Shown here: positions 52,401-64,000 of the stretch, piece after piece
Layout of the letters: each line of letters starts with the position of its first letter
Position numbering within the stretch: position 1 is the first letter of the stretch
Source of the DNA: Ectocarpus siliculosus
Taxonomy: Eukaryota; Sar; Phaeophyceae; Ectocarpales; Ectocarpaceae
Direction of reading: 5' to 3'
Assembly: GCA_000310025.1 (NCBI GenBank)
Contig: FN649742.1
Location: 590,241-654,240 of the forward strand
DNA length: 64,000 nt
Made by a program: the position numbers and the translations under genes
Notes under the pieces: generated by a model
Database searches by the model: none
What the model saw: the letters and a program-made list of their open reading frames with translations, nothing else
Told to the model about the DNA's origin: nothing

Positions 52401-54954
52401 AGAACAAGGTGATAGAGCACCGGTCTACAATATACTGGCTTGTGAGGAGGAAGCTAAGCTAATAAGGGCACTCTTCGTCACACCGGTTCGGTCGCGCTCG
52501 GACAACAGATGGCCGTGCTTGACAGGCATTTGTCCCCAAAATCATAGGAAATGCTTTTACCCCTTTCCCCATGACTTGTAGAGGTATAAAGGAGGAACAA
52601 AATCGGGGATCTCCCACCCACACACGCGCAGCAGTTGCTCGGTTCAAACCAGGAGAAGCGAGGAAACACTCAGCTAAGCACGCAACACCGCTGGGAGGGG
52701 CAAGACAGCACTGGCGAGGGAAGGGAGCCATACACACAGCTCGCGAAGGATGCCATTGCCATTGCTTTTGCTTCGGTGTGCGGGGAGGGATCGTCGGTAA
52801 ACCAAACCTGCGCCCGTAAAAAAAGTCCAAACTGATCCCAACACACGCGGCGTGTTTTTTTTCTCAGGCGGTGCCAGACTTTCGCGCCCGCAATTTCTGA
52901 GCGTCCTGCAGCCTCCTCGTCGGTGTTAATCACCACACAAGACGGAGCATGGACACAGCTCGTGGTGGATACTGTTGTTATTGCTATTGCTTCGGTGTGT
53001 GGGGAGGGGTCGCCTGGAATCAAACCTGTGCCACCGGAAAAAAATGCAACAGAAGAGCCCTTTTTTTTGTGCGAGGCACCCGCGTGTTTGTGTTCGCATG
53101 CATGCACTGCCGAATACGATCGATGGGAGTCATTGCCATTACAGGAGTTCTAGCAGCACTACAAGTGCATTCGCGTAAGCTACCACTGTTCATTTGTGTC
53201 TTGTGTCAGTACTTTTAGGTGCAGGTCGTTTGGTGGTACTGCTGTAACAGAGGCGAGCATGTGTGTGTCTTTCTCCGCCGTTGATGTGCAATATTTATAC
53301 TTTCAACAAACTTCCCGCGGGAGCGGTTGCATTTGGATTTATATTCCGCAAGGAATTGTGCGTTCAGTTGCTGCGTTGCTGCCTTTGAAGCAGCGTGTCG
53401 CGCACCTTGCACAGCATCGCAGATAGACGACTGCCAGGTTTAGTCGTACCCCGCGGCTCATCACACCTCCCTACTAGTAGTGGCATACTGTAGATATCAT
53501 AGCGGCGGCGCTGCTGAAGAGTCGTCCGACAAACTCACTCACCCATTCGCTCCTCGTCCAGTGACGTCCCTTGCGTGAAGACCTCATTCCTCAGGACGAA
53601 CCGGACGCTGACGGCAGCATCCTCAATACGGAGGATACATGGCGCCCCCGCCCCTCTCTCCTCGCTAGCCCTCCTCTGCCCACGCACTCGCCGGTCTTTC
53701 TCTCGACCTTTAACCTTAACATTAACGACCTCAACCGCAGCAGCATCGGGCACCGTAACATTTTCCAGCACGCCCGCAAACTCTCCTTTGATTAAGTCCA
53801 TCACGGCTTCGAACGAGTGGGTCCCCTTCTTCAGCACTTTCTTGGCGGGATCATCAGCTGTTCCCCCCGGCTCGCCCGGAGAGTTGATGGCCATGAGGGT
53901 GGGGTAGCTCGGCACGTGCAATGACGAGCAGAGCTCGCGGTGTTTCAGACAGTTGACGGCGCCCACATGGACTTGGGTATCTCGCAGCGCCGTCCCGACC
54001 CTTTCCCACTGAAAAGCCGCGCCAGGGTTTTCCAGTGTCCAGTGTGTGGTATTGTTCAACATGGCACGTGGCACATGGCAGATGGCAGAATGACCAAGTA
54101 TTTGTATGCATATGCATACAGAGTAGAGTAGCACGTCGTACCAACGGTGGGGAGAAGGAGCAAGGATAAGGATACCATGCGTAGCACGCAGCAAGCACAG
54201 CGCAGCCAAGGGGGGAATGGATGTGATTAGGTGATTAAGCCGTGCTCAGATTACTTCAATTGGCTCCTACTGAAAGCGAGCTAGCTAGCTGTTGTTGAAC
54301 TGCTCAAAGGCCCAACGAAACAGAACCACCCAACCTTTAACAACCCAACCCAGAATGAATCAGCTCCGACGATGGCGGGAGAGAGCCACAGGTCCCTTCG
54401 GCGCCAGCACTTGCGCACATGTCGTACAATGTGTCAAGATGGAGCAAAACTATGTAGTATATTACACCAGTTTACCCACGAGCCCTCAAGTTGCGTACAG
54501 GTGACTCGCAGTCAACGAGTGCAGAGACGTCTTCTTTGATACGTTCGTTAGTTCGATGTGGATACTGCTGTATGTGGATGCGCCGAGGTCCGCGTGGGGA
54601 AAGTGGAAGGGACCTCGAGAACGCTAATTCTAGTACATTTAGAAGCGGAGCAACTCATGTACAGCAGTTTACATACACCATGTTCCTTCGCATGTTGGGG
54701 GCTTGGGGGCCGAGAGCGAGAGAGAGGAGCAGATCCAAGTGACTCACCGTCGGCGCGAACCTAACGCAGTGAGGACACCCAGGAGAGTAGCAATCCAGCA
54801 CCCATGGCACCGACGAAGCCGCAACGTCGGAAAAGGTCGAAGGCGACAGTTCCGTGACTTGATCCACAAATTCGAACAGAGAAGCTCTGCTGCGGGCGTG
54901 CAGCGGTACAGCGTAGATCAGCAGCGTGCCCAACAACAGCCTCCAGAAGACCAT
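49410..54954 (-). CDS. QSOX1: quiescin sulfhydryl oxidase (QSOX), 6 exons
   Basis: QSOX makes disulphides in secretory proteins, passing electrons from a thioredoxin-like CxxC to an Erv/ALR CxxC-FAD site and then to oxygen. Exons 54954-54748, 54008-53543, 51783-51663, 51094-50870, 50458-50258 and 49695-49410 join in frame to 501 residues. A signal peptide (MVFWRLLLGTLLIYAVPLHA) starts the protein; another ATG lies nine codons upstream. The thioredoxin site is CYSPGCPHCVRFAPT (CPHC at 60-63), with VPSYPTLMAI as the cis-Pro loop. The helical linker includes LLSFLELLATTFPGKMNRVS. The Erv domain shows SGLWSLFHLLSV, then FFRCEVCRSHF (CxxC at 341-344) and LWVWRAHNTVNGRL, the FAD-binding helix. The third motif, CKQC, is at 416-419. 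A membrane span (WAVNGVMLCAVVAVVMW, 462-478) is near the C-terminus, as in metazoan QSOX. The usual structural cysteine pair before and in the LW motif is absent (WPAAN, YTSGLW). Confidence 0.9.
52724..53050. repeat. imperfect direct repeat, period about 219 bp, in QSOX intron
   Basis: Two copies of about 100 bases, at about 52724-52830 and 52943-53050, share cacagctcg, attgct...ttgcttcggtgtg and gggga.gg.tcg, with scattered mismatches. Both lie in the large intron between QSOX exons 2 and 3. They look like an old tandem duplication. Confidence 0.65.
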
Positions 54955-55255
54955 GGTGTGCGAACGTGACCCCTGCAGCATCAGGTCGACCTTGTGGAAC
55001 AGGAAAGTTCGTCGCCTTACTGTGTGTCTTGATCGTGCTCGCTTCCTGTCCTCGTTCCTCGTTGTGGTCTCTCTCCTGCTGGTCTCGTCGTCCACATCAC
55101 CGCATCCACGGAGTCGCTGTAACGACGTATCAACCTGGCGTCGTCAATATTTCCTGTCTGTGCGCCCCCTCAGAAATAAGCGGTGGCAGACAGCAGACAG
55201 AGCGCCAGAGGCCGACAGAGAGAGAGAGAGAGAGACACACACACAGCTAGACAAG
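54955..55255. promoter_or_regulatory. shared upstream region of the QSOX and L1-domain genes
   Basis: About 300 bases separate two divergent start codons. A GA run followed by a CA run (about 55215-55245) sits just before the L1-domain gene start and probably lies in its 5' UTR. No individual promoter elements can be defined. Confidence 0.45.
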
Positions 55256-57052
55256 ATGGTTAGCTTCGACGAAGCTCAAGTACGACGCGCCGCGAGGGCT
55301 CTGCTGAAGCACGTCAACAGCTCCGCGGCGGGGAAGCAGAGTTTGATCGAAGACGAAGGGGAGGTGGTGCTAGCTCAGATATCCCTTCACAAGATCCCTG
55401 GCGACGTCAAGGCCAAGCCGGTCCCGATCGCCATACCGCACCCTCTGCGAAAACGAGAGGACTGCGACATGTGCCTCATCGTGAAGGACAATGCGAAGGT
55501 CTGGATCAAGGAGATGGCGGAGAAGGAACCAGTGGAAGGCCTCACGAAGGTATGATATGATGTCTGGGTGGCGCAGCTCACCTGCGGGAGCGTTTCTCGT
55601 GTGTCTGTGTTTTGAAACCATGAGGTAAGGATTAGACACGACATCACCCAGGAAGCGGGGAAGCTGTGTAGCCACAGCTGGCCACCCTCAGGCAGAAACG
55701 ATATTGTCGAGCCAACTCCATCACACGTGTAACCATCTTCGATTGCGGCTGACAGCATGAACCAGTGTCCATCGTCGATGCGGTGGGATTACAGCAGAGT
55801 ATTGTAGTCCGCAGAAACTGAGAGGACACCCCTGGCTTCGAAACCAGCGCCTTGCAATAGCTCGCCTGCTTTGTTTGGTCTGTCCATGGCTACCGTGTGC
55901 AGAGGTTGGCCCCGATGGTCCTCTTTCTGCGTGCATATGTATCGCATGTGTTCCCGAAATGAATCAAGGTCGGTAACGATTGCGCCGCATCGTCGTGAGC
56001 CGCTCTGTTTTCTTGACTATAATAGTGACACTTGTTGTGCTTTTGTGCCGATAACTTCTTCGGCATTTGCTGCTCATGCGATCACACTCACACGATACAC
56101 AACACAGCACTTGCAGCTCCCTTCAAGACATGTTGCCACTGCTGTCTTGGCTATCGCCCAGGCAATGGCAGGCACTGCTCTAGCTGTTCAACAACTTCTG
56201 ATCCTGTATCCTGAATGCTCCCCCCGCCCCGCCCCGCGTCCGCTCCCGCCGCAGATAATCAAGCTGGACAAACTCCGTACTCAGTACAAAGATTTCAAAG
56301 ATCGCCGAGAGCTTCTGTCGCAGTTCGATCTCTTCCTCGCCGACGACCGCATCCTGCCCATGCTCACCAAGGCCCTCGGCAAGACCTTCCTCAAGGTCAA
56401 GAAGCAGCCCGTGCCGATAAAGCTCGAACGCCGAGCGTCTTTCGCCAAGCAGATCGCCCGCGCAAGAGACAGCGCCTTCTTGGTGGGGTCGCACGGGGAC
56501 TGCTGGGCCGTGAAGCTGGCGAACACGTCCATGACGGAGGACCAGGTGGTAGAGAACCTCATGACCGGGGTTGCTGCGGTGGTGGAAAAGATCCCTCGGA
56601 AGTGGAAAAACGTCAAGGCCATCAACATCAAGTGCTCCCACTCGGTGGCCCTGCCGGTGTACAGCAACATCGGTGACCTCCCTCCGGCACCAAGCGCCAA
56701 GAAGGCGACGGTGGCGGGAAAGGAAGAGGCAGCGGGAGAGGGCGAGGGCAAGGAACCGAACTCTCACTCGCAGGCCAAGAAGCGCAAGCCCCGGCCGCTC
56801 ATTCGGCAGCAGCTCAACAAACTCAAGGAGGAGGCCAAGGCAGAGAAGGCAGCGTCGACTGCCGAAGCGGCGACGGCTAGTGGTGGTGCGAAGAGGAGGA
56901 AGAAGAGGGCAGCATCAGAGAACGAGGAGCCAAACGTAGGGGGGGACAGCGCGCGGGAGGGAGCGGGCAGGAAAGTGAAGAAGATTAAGGCGATTTCCCC
57001 CAAGGCGGCGAGCGGGAGTGCGGGCAACAGGCGAAAGACGAGTGTTGCATGA
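55256..57052 (+). CDS. RSL1D1: ribosomal L1-domain nucleolar protein (RSL1D1/Utp30 type), 2 exons
   Basis: Proteins of this type carry a ribosomal L1 fold and work in nucleolar ribosome assembly. Exons 55256-55549 and 56255-57052 join in phase 0 to 363 residues. Family features are the opening helix with RRAARALLKHV, KPVPIAIPHPL, CLIVKDN and then KLDKLRTQYKDFKDRRELL, FDLFLADDRILPMLTKALGK, KKQPVPIKL, MTEDQVVENLMTGVAAVVEK and VKAINIKCSHSVALPVYSN. The last 110 residues are Lys/Arg/Ala-rich with repeated basic clusters (KRRKKRAASE, KVKKIKAISPK), as expected for nucleolar localisation. Ribosomal uL1 itself lacks such a tail and is about 215 residues, so it is excluded. The ATG at 55256 follows a purine-rich leader and begins directly before the first conserved helix. 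Confidence 0.9.
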
Positions 57053-59429
57053 TTCATGGACGGCGTAGCAGTTCTTGAGTAGGCTCGGTAAAAAAGGGTT
57101 AACAATGATGTGGATATCTCCACACTTGTTTGTGTCTTTGGGCGCCTGTGGTAGAAACCCGTGTATAGTAGAACCTAGGCTTCGCGCACAACAGCAGTGC
57201 ATGCCGTCGGTGAGATGCTGCTGTCATTTTTCTACCGTCGAGGTTAAATGGTATGTGAGTCTCGTACCCAACTTTTACAGAATATCGTAAGTTGGAAGAT
57301 ATTTTTTATCTATTTGTGTTGTGGCAGTCAGTGTGGCCGGGAATGTGCCTTGTTTGTTTGGGTACAAGTGAGAGGCAGACGGAATGACAGAAGTTCAACA
57401 ACGCAAGTACGTGCATGCAAAAAATGAGGGTGTTCGTGGAAGATTAAGATTCGCTGCTGTGTGAAGGAGTCTCGTTCCGTTTTTGGCGATGCTTCTGTCT
57501 CTGCCGCAGCGGCACAGACTGCTGCTCCACGGCCATGTTCTTGAGGGCTGCCCCTACCTTTTTGACGATTCGCTTCAAAATTTGTGTGTGTTTGTTCCCC
57601 CGTACATATGCATGGAGCAATCTCCCCCTGGCCGTGGCTGATAAATTATACTCACCTCACCTCACCTCGCCAGAGCAGAGCAGAGCACCTTTTTTGTCCG
57701 TTCTTGGGGGACCCCATTATCGTTTTTTGTTTTTGTGTTCTCTAGAGGGGTGCTATACCCACGGGACGAAAAATCATCCGAAAAAGTTCGAAAACATGGG
57801 CGTGTTTACGTGTACAGTACATGTAGTTGGGTGTAGGCATCTCTTGCTGGCTATGCGGCTAACAACGACCACTGGACAAATCTCCCCCACCTGAAACCAG
57901 AAACGGTCATCTCGAACTAGAACAGATAAAATAAAATCTCGGAAGAGTTGCACGGCACCGAAAGGATGTTCGGTAGCCGCGGCGCGACACTGTTGCAACC
58001 GTGCTTACTGCTTGATCACAGCTTGGGGTTGTCCAGTCAGGAATTTTGTTCAGGGCAGGGAATCGTGTGTCTCCTTGAGCCCCACACCACCACACACTCC
58101 CAAGATGGAGATGGATTTGCTTACCGCTTACGCTGAGAGCTGTACGCTACGGCACCACCGTGATGCGCGAGGCTGAGTCCCGACTGCTGTTAAATGGCTT
58201 CCCTGTGCCGGTGCTGTGTTTCGATTTTTTTTTCCGACCCTAGATCGACTCGACGGTGGATTGGTGTGCTTCGACGCTGCAGATATATGATACTACAGTA
58301 GTAGATGCCAGGGTCTGTCATTGCTTGTACTTGTGTTTTCTTGTAAACACTTTTTCTTTCAATGTTGTGTGGTCCACTGTCGACGAGTGTGCGTGGAGAA
58401 ATGACCACACGATAAACGAAGTAGAAGATCACCAGCTAGCCGCCTTGGCACACCTAACGCACGCATACTGGATGAAGTTGTCCGCGACGGAAGTTGGGCA
58501 GTGGCTCAACCAAAACCGATACAAAGGCAATTACAGGAATGAATTGCGTGCTTCGATTGTGGGTGTAGCGGACCGTTCGATGGACGCCATCCGAAACTTC
58601 ACCCAATTCGAAAAAATGTCCATATCGCGTACACCTTGGGGAGAACGCGTCTTTCTATGCACATGTTCAAAACAGCAAAACAGCTCCTGCCACAAGCTGC
58701 AGGATTGATGTACTGTAAACCGTCGCTTGTAGGGTTGGGTCTTAAAACATCAATGGCGGCTATGATGAAAAACATCAGTTGGCAGGAGATAAAATCGCGG
58801 ATCTCGGTTGGCGTTGGACAAACCTCAATTGACTCATGACCGACCACTGGAGGGTGTAGATCGGCACCACAGCTATGAGTACCAAATGGTAGACACATGG
58901 CAAGAAAGCACCTGATCAGCTACAAGTGGACGAGATGCCAACACAGATCAACTGACCAGCAGTCGCCCAACGGACAGCGGGCGCTTTTTGTAGCCTACGC
59001 CGATGACCACCGACCAGCTACACTACTGCACTGTACCCACCACGGGCTACTAGGCGGACCCGTGTTCTCCTAGCAACATCTAACACGCGACAATCTACAG
59101 TACCTAGTCCAAAGAAAGCGGTCTTGCAGTCTTGAACTCGGACCAGTCGGGTTCCGCTTCCAGCAACATCCCAATGCGGTGTGCGCCAGCTGCGGAACGA
59201 AACCAGCCACGGCGAAGAGCGGATGCCCGCTGTCGCACACCCCGAAATCGAACTCGAGTTGTACCGGTACACCGACACCGAGAATGAGAGCGATCATGCT
59301 CCAACAAGGCTCCAACGAACGACCAAAAAAGGGATGGAAACCCCCCGAAGTCCCCCCCCCCCCACCAGACCCCATCCCACGGAGCCACACCCACGAGCAA
59401 GCTAGCTACAGAGGGTGCCGTGGAGTTAG
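57053..59429. other. intergenic, between convergent L1-domain and NAC-beta genes
   Basis: No gene supported. An open frame at about 58376-58708 (plus) has an ordinary amino-acid mix (for example HLTHAYWMKLSATEVGQWLN) but a lower GC than real exons here and no family I recognise; it could be a decayed or mobile-element-derived coding piece. Confidence 0.4.
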
Positions 59430-62400
59430 TTACTTTGAGGCCTCCTCGAAGTTCTCGACGAGGTCGGGCACATCGTCCTCGTCGTCTCCCGCGCCCGCTT
59501 CGCCCCCGGGGAAGTTGCCGGCGATCTCCTTGAGCTGGTCCAGGTTCTCCTGTCCAAGCTCGTTGATGATGCCCGGGAGGAGGTCCTGCAACTCTGTTCG
59601 TTGCAAAATGATCGACACACAATTTTCCACACGATGAAGAAACAGCCGGTCAGGTCGATGCAGCGACGTTACGATGCAAGCAAACATCGCGGCCAGTGGA
59701 TTAAAAGGTAAAGCCACGAACCACGCGCAGACTGTTGGCAGCTTGCCACGGTAGCTCTGGTGGAACGTGGTTCAAAAGAAACACACCAAACAGATCATAG
59801 ACTACGCCAGCACGGGCTATACTAGTACAACACGCCATGGCACACCCTGCGGCAGGATTCTCGAAATCCGAAGGCGCTTTTGGCGCATAGTTAAATCCCA
59901 TACTTTGATGAGCGCAGATGTGTTGCATCCACTCTAAATAGTAGAGCCTCGACACATCTTTGATCGTGAAAATGCGCGCGTTTGCTTCGGAGATGAATCG
60001 GGCGGTAGGCGAATCGGGGACTTAGGTGCACTCACTCTTGGTCTCCGATTGACCGCTCACGACGTACGTGTTCGCGCCCACAGATGCTTGAACTGCCATT
60101 TCATTGGAAACACAAACAACACGCACACACGCAACAGAAGCAGAGAGAAAGTGGACCCAGCAGTGTGAGCACAGCCAAGGGACAAGACGGTAATGGTATT
60201 GCAACGTCAGAGTTCTCCCCCTGAGATTCAAGGCCACTTGCAACGGATCACGCAAGCCGAAAATATTTGGAAAATGTGTAAAAAAAGCATGGTCGAAACA
60301 GGGCAATGCGCGGTGGCAACTTTTCTCCAACAGCTATGCATGTGATAGCTCTGTGCAAAGTGGCGACTACATGCCCTAAACACTCAAGACGACTCTATTG
60401 GTACCAAACATCGAAAGGACTAACGGACGCACATGCAAGATGCCTGCGAACATTGGCTGTACAACCGATCCATGTTCACATACGGGCCTTCGTTCAAACA
60501 GGCTTGAAAGTACACGCCATACATGGCAAACAAGGAGGAAATACAAATCAAAATAAAACTACTTCGTCGCGGCATGAAACCATCTACCGGTACGATTTAC
60601 CATCCACAATTTCCAAGGCCGCTTGGATTATTGTCCAACAACGCATGCCACTTGCGCATGTCATTCGGTGCACTGCAGTATCTGTCCTCTCACCCTTGGG
60701 CCCTACGAAGTGGATAACCTCGCCGTCGTTCTTGAACATGTTCACCTCCTCGATGGCCGGGATGTTGGTCACGCCGATCCTCTTGAGGGTCGTTGTCAGC
60801 TTCTTGTCGTCTGCAAAAGAGGAGAATGGAAGGGAGAGGGAGAGGGAGAGATACAGCCCAGTCAAAACCAATGCCATCATCACGGACCGCATTGATCACG
60901 GCAACACTACAAGGGGAAGATGAATACCCGGACACTTCGACATATACGGTAAGCGTGATGGAACATCGCAAAGCAGCACGAAGAGGTGAGGTCGTGTTTT
61001 AAACCAACAGGGTACGGGCAACCGACTGCCCGACGCGAAGTTCGGCTCATCGTTGAGTGCGGATAACGTTTCACCCTTCACCATTACCATGCCTTCAGTT
61101 AACGTTGCTGTGAACTGCACGTGCGCAGCATATCTGCCGAGAAGAAAGAGATCATCTCGCGTGCTTGGCTACTGTTTGCCTCTCCGTTCGATTTCTGGGG
61201 TACGGCACTCGGTGCGTACAAGACAAGTACGGCAGCCGGCACTGCTATGCACAGCGCAGCAGGAAGGGCCTCTCAGGCAAGCTCACCCCTCTTGTGGCTT
61301 ACTTCCGTCGAACTTTCTAATTCCGAAACAAAATATCTAGATTCGAAGATGTCGCGAATCGACTGGCATGACGTTTACAGCCACGTTATTCGCAAAATGG
61401 ATTTTTCAATCCAGAGTTGAGTTGAAAAGGTCCACAGCCGGCAAAAAGATGCAACGCGACCGGACACAAACGATCGCCCAAAGACCAGCAAGCAGCATCA
61501 GAGGCATGAGCGACCCCTCGAGGAAAGAGATACAAAAGGCAGCCAATAGCCATACAATTAATTCTTGGGTGGGAAAGGTAACGGTAACCACCCAACCAAC
61601 AACCGACGCCACAGCTGTCATTGGCCGCGATCTCGCGCTGTCAGCCCCGCACGGTACCATTGCGAAGATTGCACACGGCATCATCTCTACAATCGACATC
61701 CAATCTAGGGAGCCGGTTCCTAAGAATTTTTGGCTCGGCAGAAACGGGCCCAGCAAGACGGTTGTCGGACGAAAGAAAAAAGAGACCCGCCACAGCCACG
61801 GAGGGCGGTATCGTATGCATGAGCGTGCCATGTGCGGGCGACATTATGAGAACAGCAGTAGCTTCCAACATTAGAGCAAGAGTGACTACCGCTGCATACA
61901 GTAGTGTTATTGGTGGCGTCCCAACGTCAGTTGGGTAAGAACGTGAATTTTCAAACCACCAGGACGTTCGAGCGAACGAACCCGGTTTTAATTGGAAGTG
62001 AGGGCGAAAACATACTAACGACCACTTGCAGTACGACTTCAAAAGCAGTCGCGCGGCCCGGCTGTTGAGTCCTTCGGCTTGGTCGACCTGGGCTTTTTCG
62101 TACAACTGGTAGAAACCGAGCAACCGGTGGCTTTCGAACTCACACCCACGAGTGCAGTGCCATCCAAGCACTTCATCATGACAGGTGTGCATAGAGCAGC
62201 GCCGAGAGATTTCTCGCTACGACACAACTTTCCAATTTCTCATGCTGCTGCGTCTCTGGCGTGAGTTTCTTCACACGTTGAGTTGGTCACAATGACAGCA
62301 CTGTTGGGGGAACTACCGCTGTACATGAGAGATCCAAGCTACATATCGGGAGGACAGTATTGGAAACGCATAACACCCCACGAGTTTCGTTTAGATACGA

Positions 62401-62992
62401 AGGATATTTTGCTAAGGCCAAATTCGTCTGCATCTTGCGGATCGCCCCACTGAGATGGTGAAATGTTAATATTGCGTACCTGCGACAATATAATGAAGAG
62501 TCCCACCGGATCGAGAAATAACGAAATAACACTAACCAAACCATCCGTGCACGCAAAAATGAGCAAGACGATATCCTTAGAATAAGCTTCTTGAGGGAAT
62601 GTACAAAACCATGCAACAGCACCCCTTTTCCTCTATCCTGGTCGAAGAGGGTATCCAACAACAAGAGGTAAAGATACCTGGTTTGGTCAGCGAGGGGGCA
62701 AACGGGGTCATACCATGCACTATTACAGGGCTAGGGAATGTGTTCGCGACGTTGCTAAAGACCACAGTAGCTTTCAGCGTCAAAATAAGTGTTGCATCCT
62801 CTTAATTCTTGACCCTGCTGTCGGCTATAATAGCTGTTGGTTTGCTCTTGGCTCACCGGAAGTCGCCGTCTTGTGGACGTTCTTCTTTTTCCTCCGTACG
62901 CCACCTGTCCGAGTGGCGTTCGCCCCTCCAAATCGCCTCGCGATCATGCGCTCTCGCGCGGCCATGATGTCCGAACCAACCTCTTCAACCAT
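59430..62992 (-). CDS. BTF3: nascent polypeptide-associated complex subunit beta (NAC beta/BTF3), 4 exons
   Basis: NAC beta pairs with NAC alpha and binds the ribosome near the exit tunnel, shielding nascent chains. Exons 62992-62857, 60810-60694, 60092-60036 and 59593-59430 join in frame to 157 residues. The ribosome-binding motif [14 protein letters not shown] is in exon 1. The NAC domain follows with [35 protein letters not shown] and [19 protein letters not shown]. The C-terminus reads [20 protein letters not shown] and ends [15 protein letters not shown], the standard BTF3 ending. VGPK replaces the more usual N-x-P-K. The start at 62992 (MVEEV) is the upstream of two possible Met codons; MAARERM ten codons later is the alternative. 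Intron 1 is about 2 kb and holds no other gene that I can see. Confidence 0.93.
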
Positions 62993-64000
62993 GGTGATTA
63001 TAGAGGCCCCTGAGACAGCGTGTGAAACAAGTCGGGGCGGTGTTGTGTTGGTGTTGCGTTGTGTTGTTGTGTTGAACCCACCCTGCTTTGTCTTGGCCCG
63101 TCGAAACCCAGCTGCGATTGGTCGCTGCTCGTGAGTTTGTCTCACATTTAGAATGTACACGGCACTTTTCGATACAAAAACAAACATTGCAATTGTGAAC
63201 TTCGGCACACAAACGCCAGCGGATACTTAAGCAGGCAGCGAACGCGAGCATGATTCGTCACGACACTTGGTGAGGCAACCACAGAATGCGTTTTTCTAGT
63301 CCACAAGCGTCCTCTCTCTGGTTGCTGCTTTGCCAAGCTCTGTGGCAGGAATCTATCCACACGATGGTTATCTACGCCTAGAGCAGGCAGCCAAAACACA
63401 CACACTTAATAAGCACACACTGCAGTCAACCGCAGCGAGCTGACAGCCCGGCTGACCAAATACCTTAGAGAGGGTGACGGGTGGAAGTTTGGGGGTGATG
63501 GAGTTGCGTAACGCGTGGGGATGGCGAGCTCCACTGCTCCAAACAGGCTTGCCGCAGGGGCTCAACAGTCGATATTATGAAACGAGGGTACCCCGGGGCT
63601 CCGAAGAATCAGAACCTCGTTGTCCCTTTTTTTTTTTTCTTAATATCCTCCACAGATGATACTGCTGCTGTATCTGCGCGGTCCACTCTGTCCATGCGTC
63701 TGCCGCTTGCTGCTGATGACCAGCACCACACTTCCTTTCGACTCGTATGCCACTTCAATCTCAATGCGTTACACACCCGCTTCGCGCGCAATCAGCGAGG
63801 GTGTACTTGCACCAGGATGATTCGATAGGGAGAAACCGGAGATGAAGAGCTGGCGCTCGCTGGAGATCTTCAAGACAGCTAGCTCTCGTCGTTGTTTGAG
63901 CAGCTAGTCTATGTGGTATCTTTCTCTCGCTTTCGGCAACCCCTGTCATTACTTCGCTCGCCCAAATGCCCATCGGTTGTTGCTAATTGCACCGTCACGG
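62993..64000. other. upstream of NAC beta, with a possible plus-strand exon at the window edge
   Basis: The NAC-beta promoter must lie here. A possible plus-strand exon is 63656-63800: it follows a run of 13 T and the acceptor ctccacag, has an open frame of 48 codons (for example LVCHFNLNALHTRFARNQRG) and ends near a GTGTAC donor. No family can be named. A divergent plus-strand gene here would fit the strand alternation in the rest of the window. Confidence 0.3.

Noticed and set aside
54926-55555. Longer N-terminus for the L1-domain protein (209-codon frame)
   Set aside because: The upstream 110 codons run through the GA/CA repeat and the divergent promoter and show no conservation; the ATG at 55256 starts just before the conserved helix.
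58256-58708. 150-codon plus-strand open frame in the convergent gap
   Set aside because: No family, low GC and no partner exons; kept only as a note on the intergenic entry.

Overview
This window looks like nuclear DNA of a stramenopile, most probably a brown alga close to Ectocarpus. The clues are intron-rich genes with strong GT-AG sites and long pyrimidine tracts, high-GC coding exons, introns of a few hundred bases to 2 kb, a predicted plastid-type presequence with Phe after the cleavage site, and neighbouring genes that alternate strands. The organism is an inference from gene style, not from a marker gene.

I rebuilt eight genes exon by exon, checking that every junction keeps the reading frame. 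Left to right they are: a Treslin/TICRR-type replication initiation factor (minus, 948-7117); a kinesin-3-type motor with an FHA domain (plus, 7344-19615); a VHS-GAT (TOM1/TOL-type) sorting adaptor (plus, 31823-37438); a ThiO-like glycine oxidase with a long C-terminal extension (minus, 38734-44481); the spliceosomal protein SmD3 (plus, 45034-47389); quiescin sulfhydryl oxidase QSOX (minus, 49410-54954); an L1-domain nucleolar protein of the RSL1D1/Utp30 type (plus, 55256-57052); and NAC beta/BTF3 (minus, 59430-62992). Between the kinesin and the VHS gene, good exons on the minus strand (22851-28655) belong to one or more unidentified genes, including a membrane protein. Counting that block as one gene, all nine genes alternate strands strictly, so they form divergent pairs with short shared upstream regions and convergent pairs with longer 3' gaps.

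The genes are mostly housekeeping: replication firing, microtubule transport, endosomal sorting, thiazole synthesis, splicing, oxidative folding, ribosome biogenesis and nascent-chain binding. They form no operon or pathway. Non-coding parts carry simple repeats, a nested inverted-repeat element near 30.3-30.6 kb, a minisatellite at 27.2 kb, and a dispersed decamer found 12 times between 29.6 and 54.6 kb and never in an exon I assigned. A 100-N gap at 23494-23593 is followed by what looks like a low-quality second copy of the sequence before it, so the assembly there is unreliable.

I saw no CRISPR array, prophage, intact transposase gene, rRNA or recognisable tRNA.
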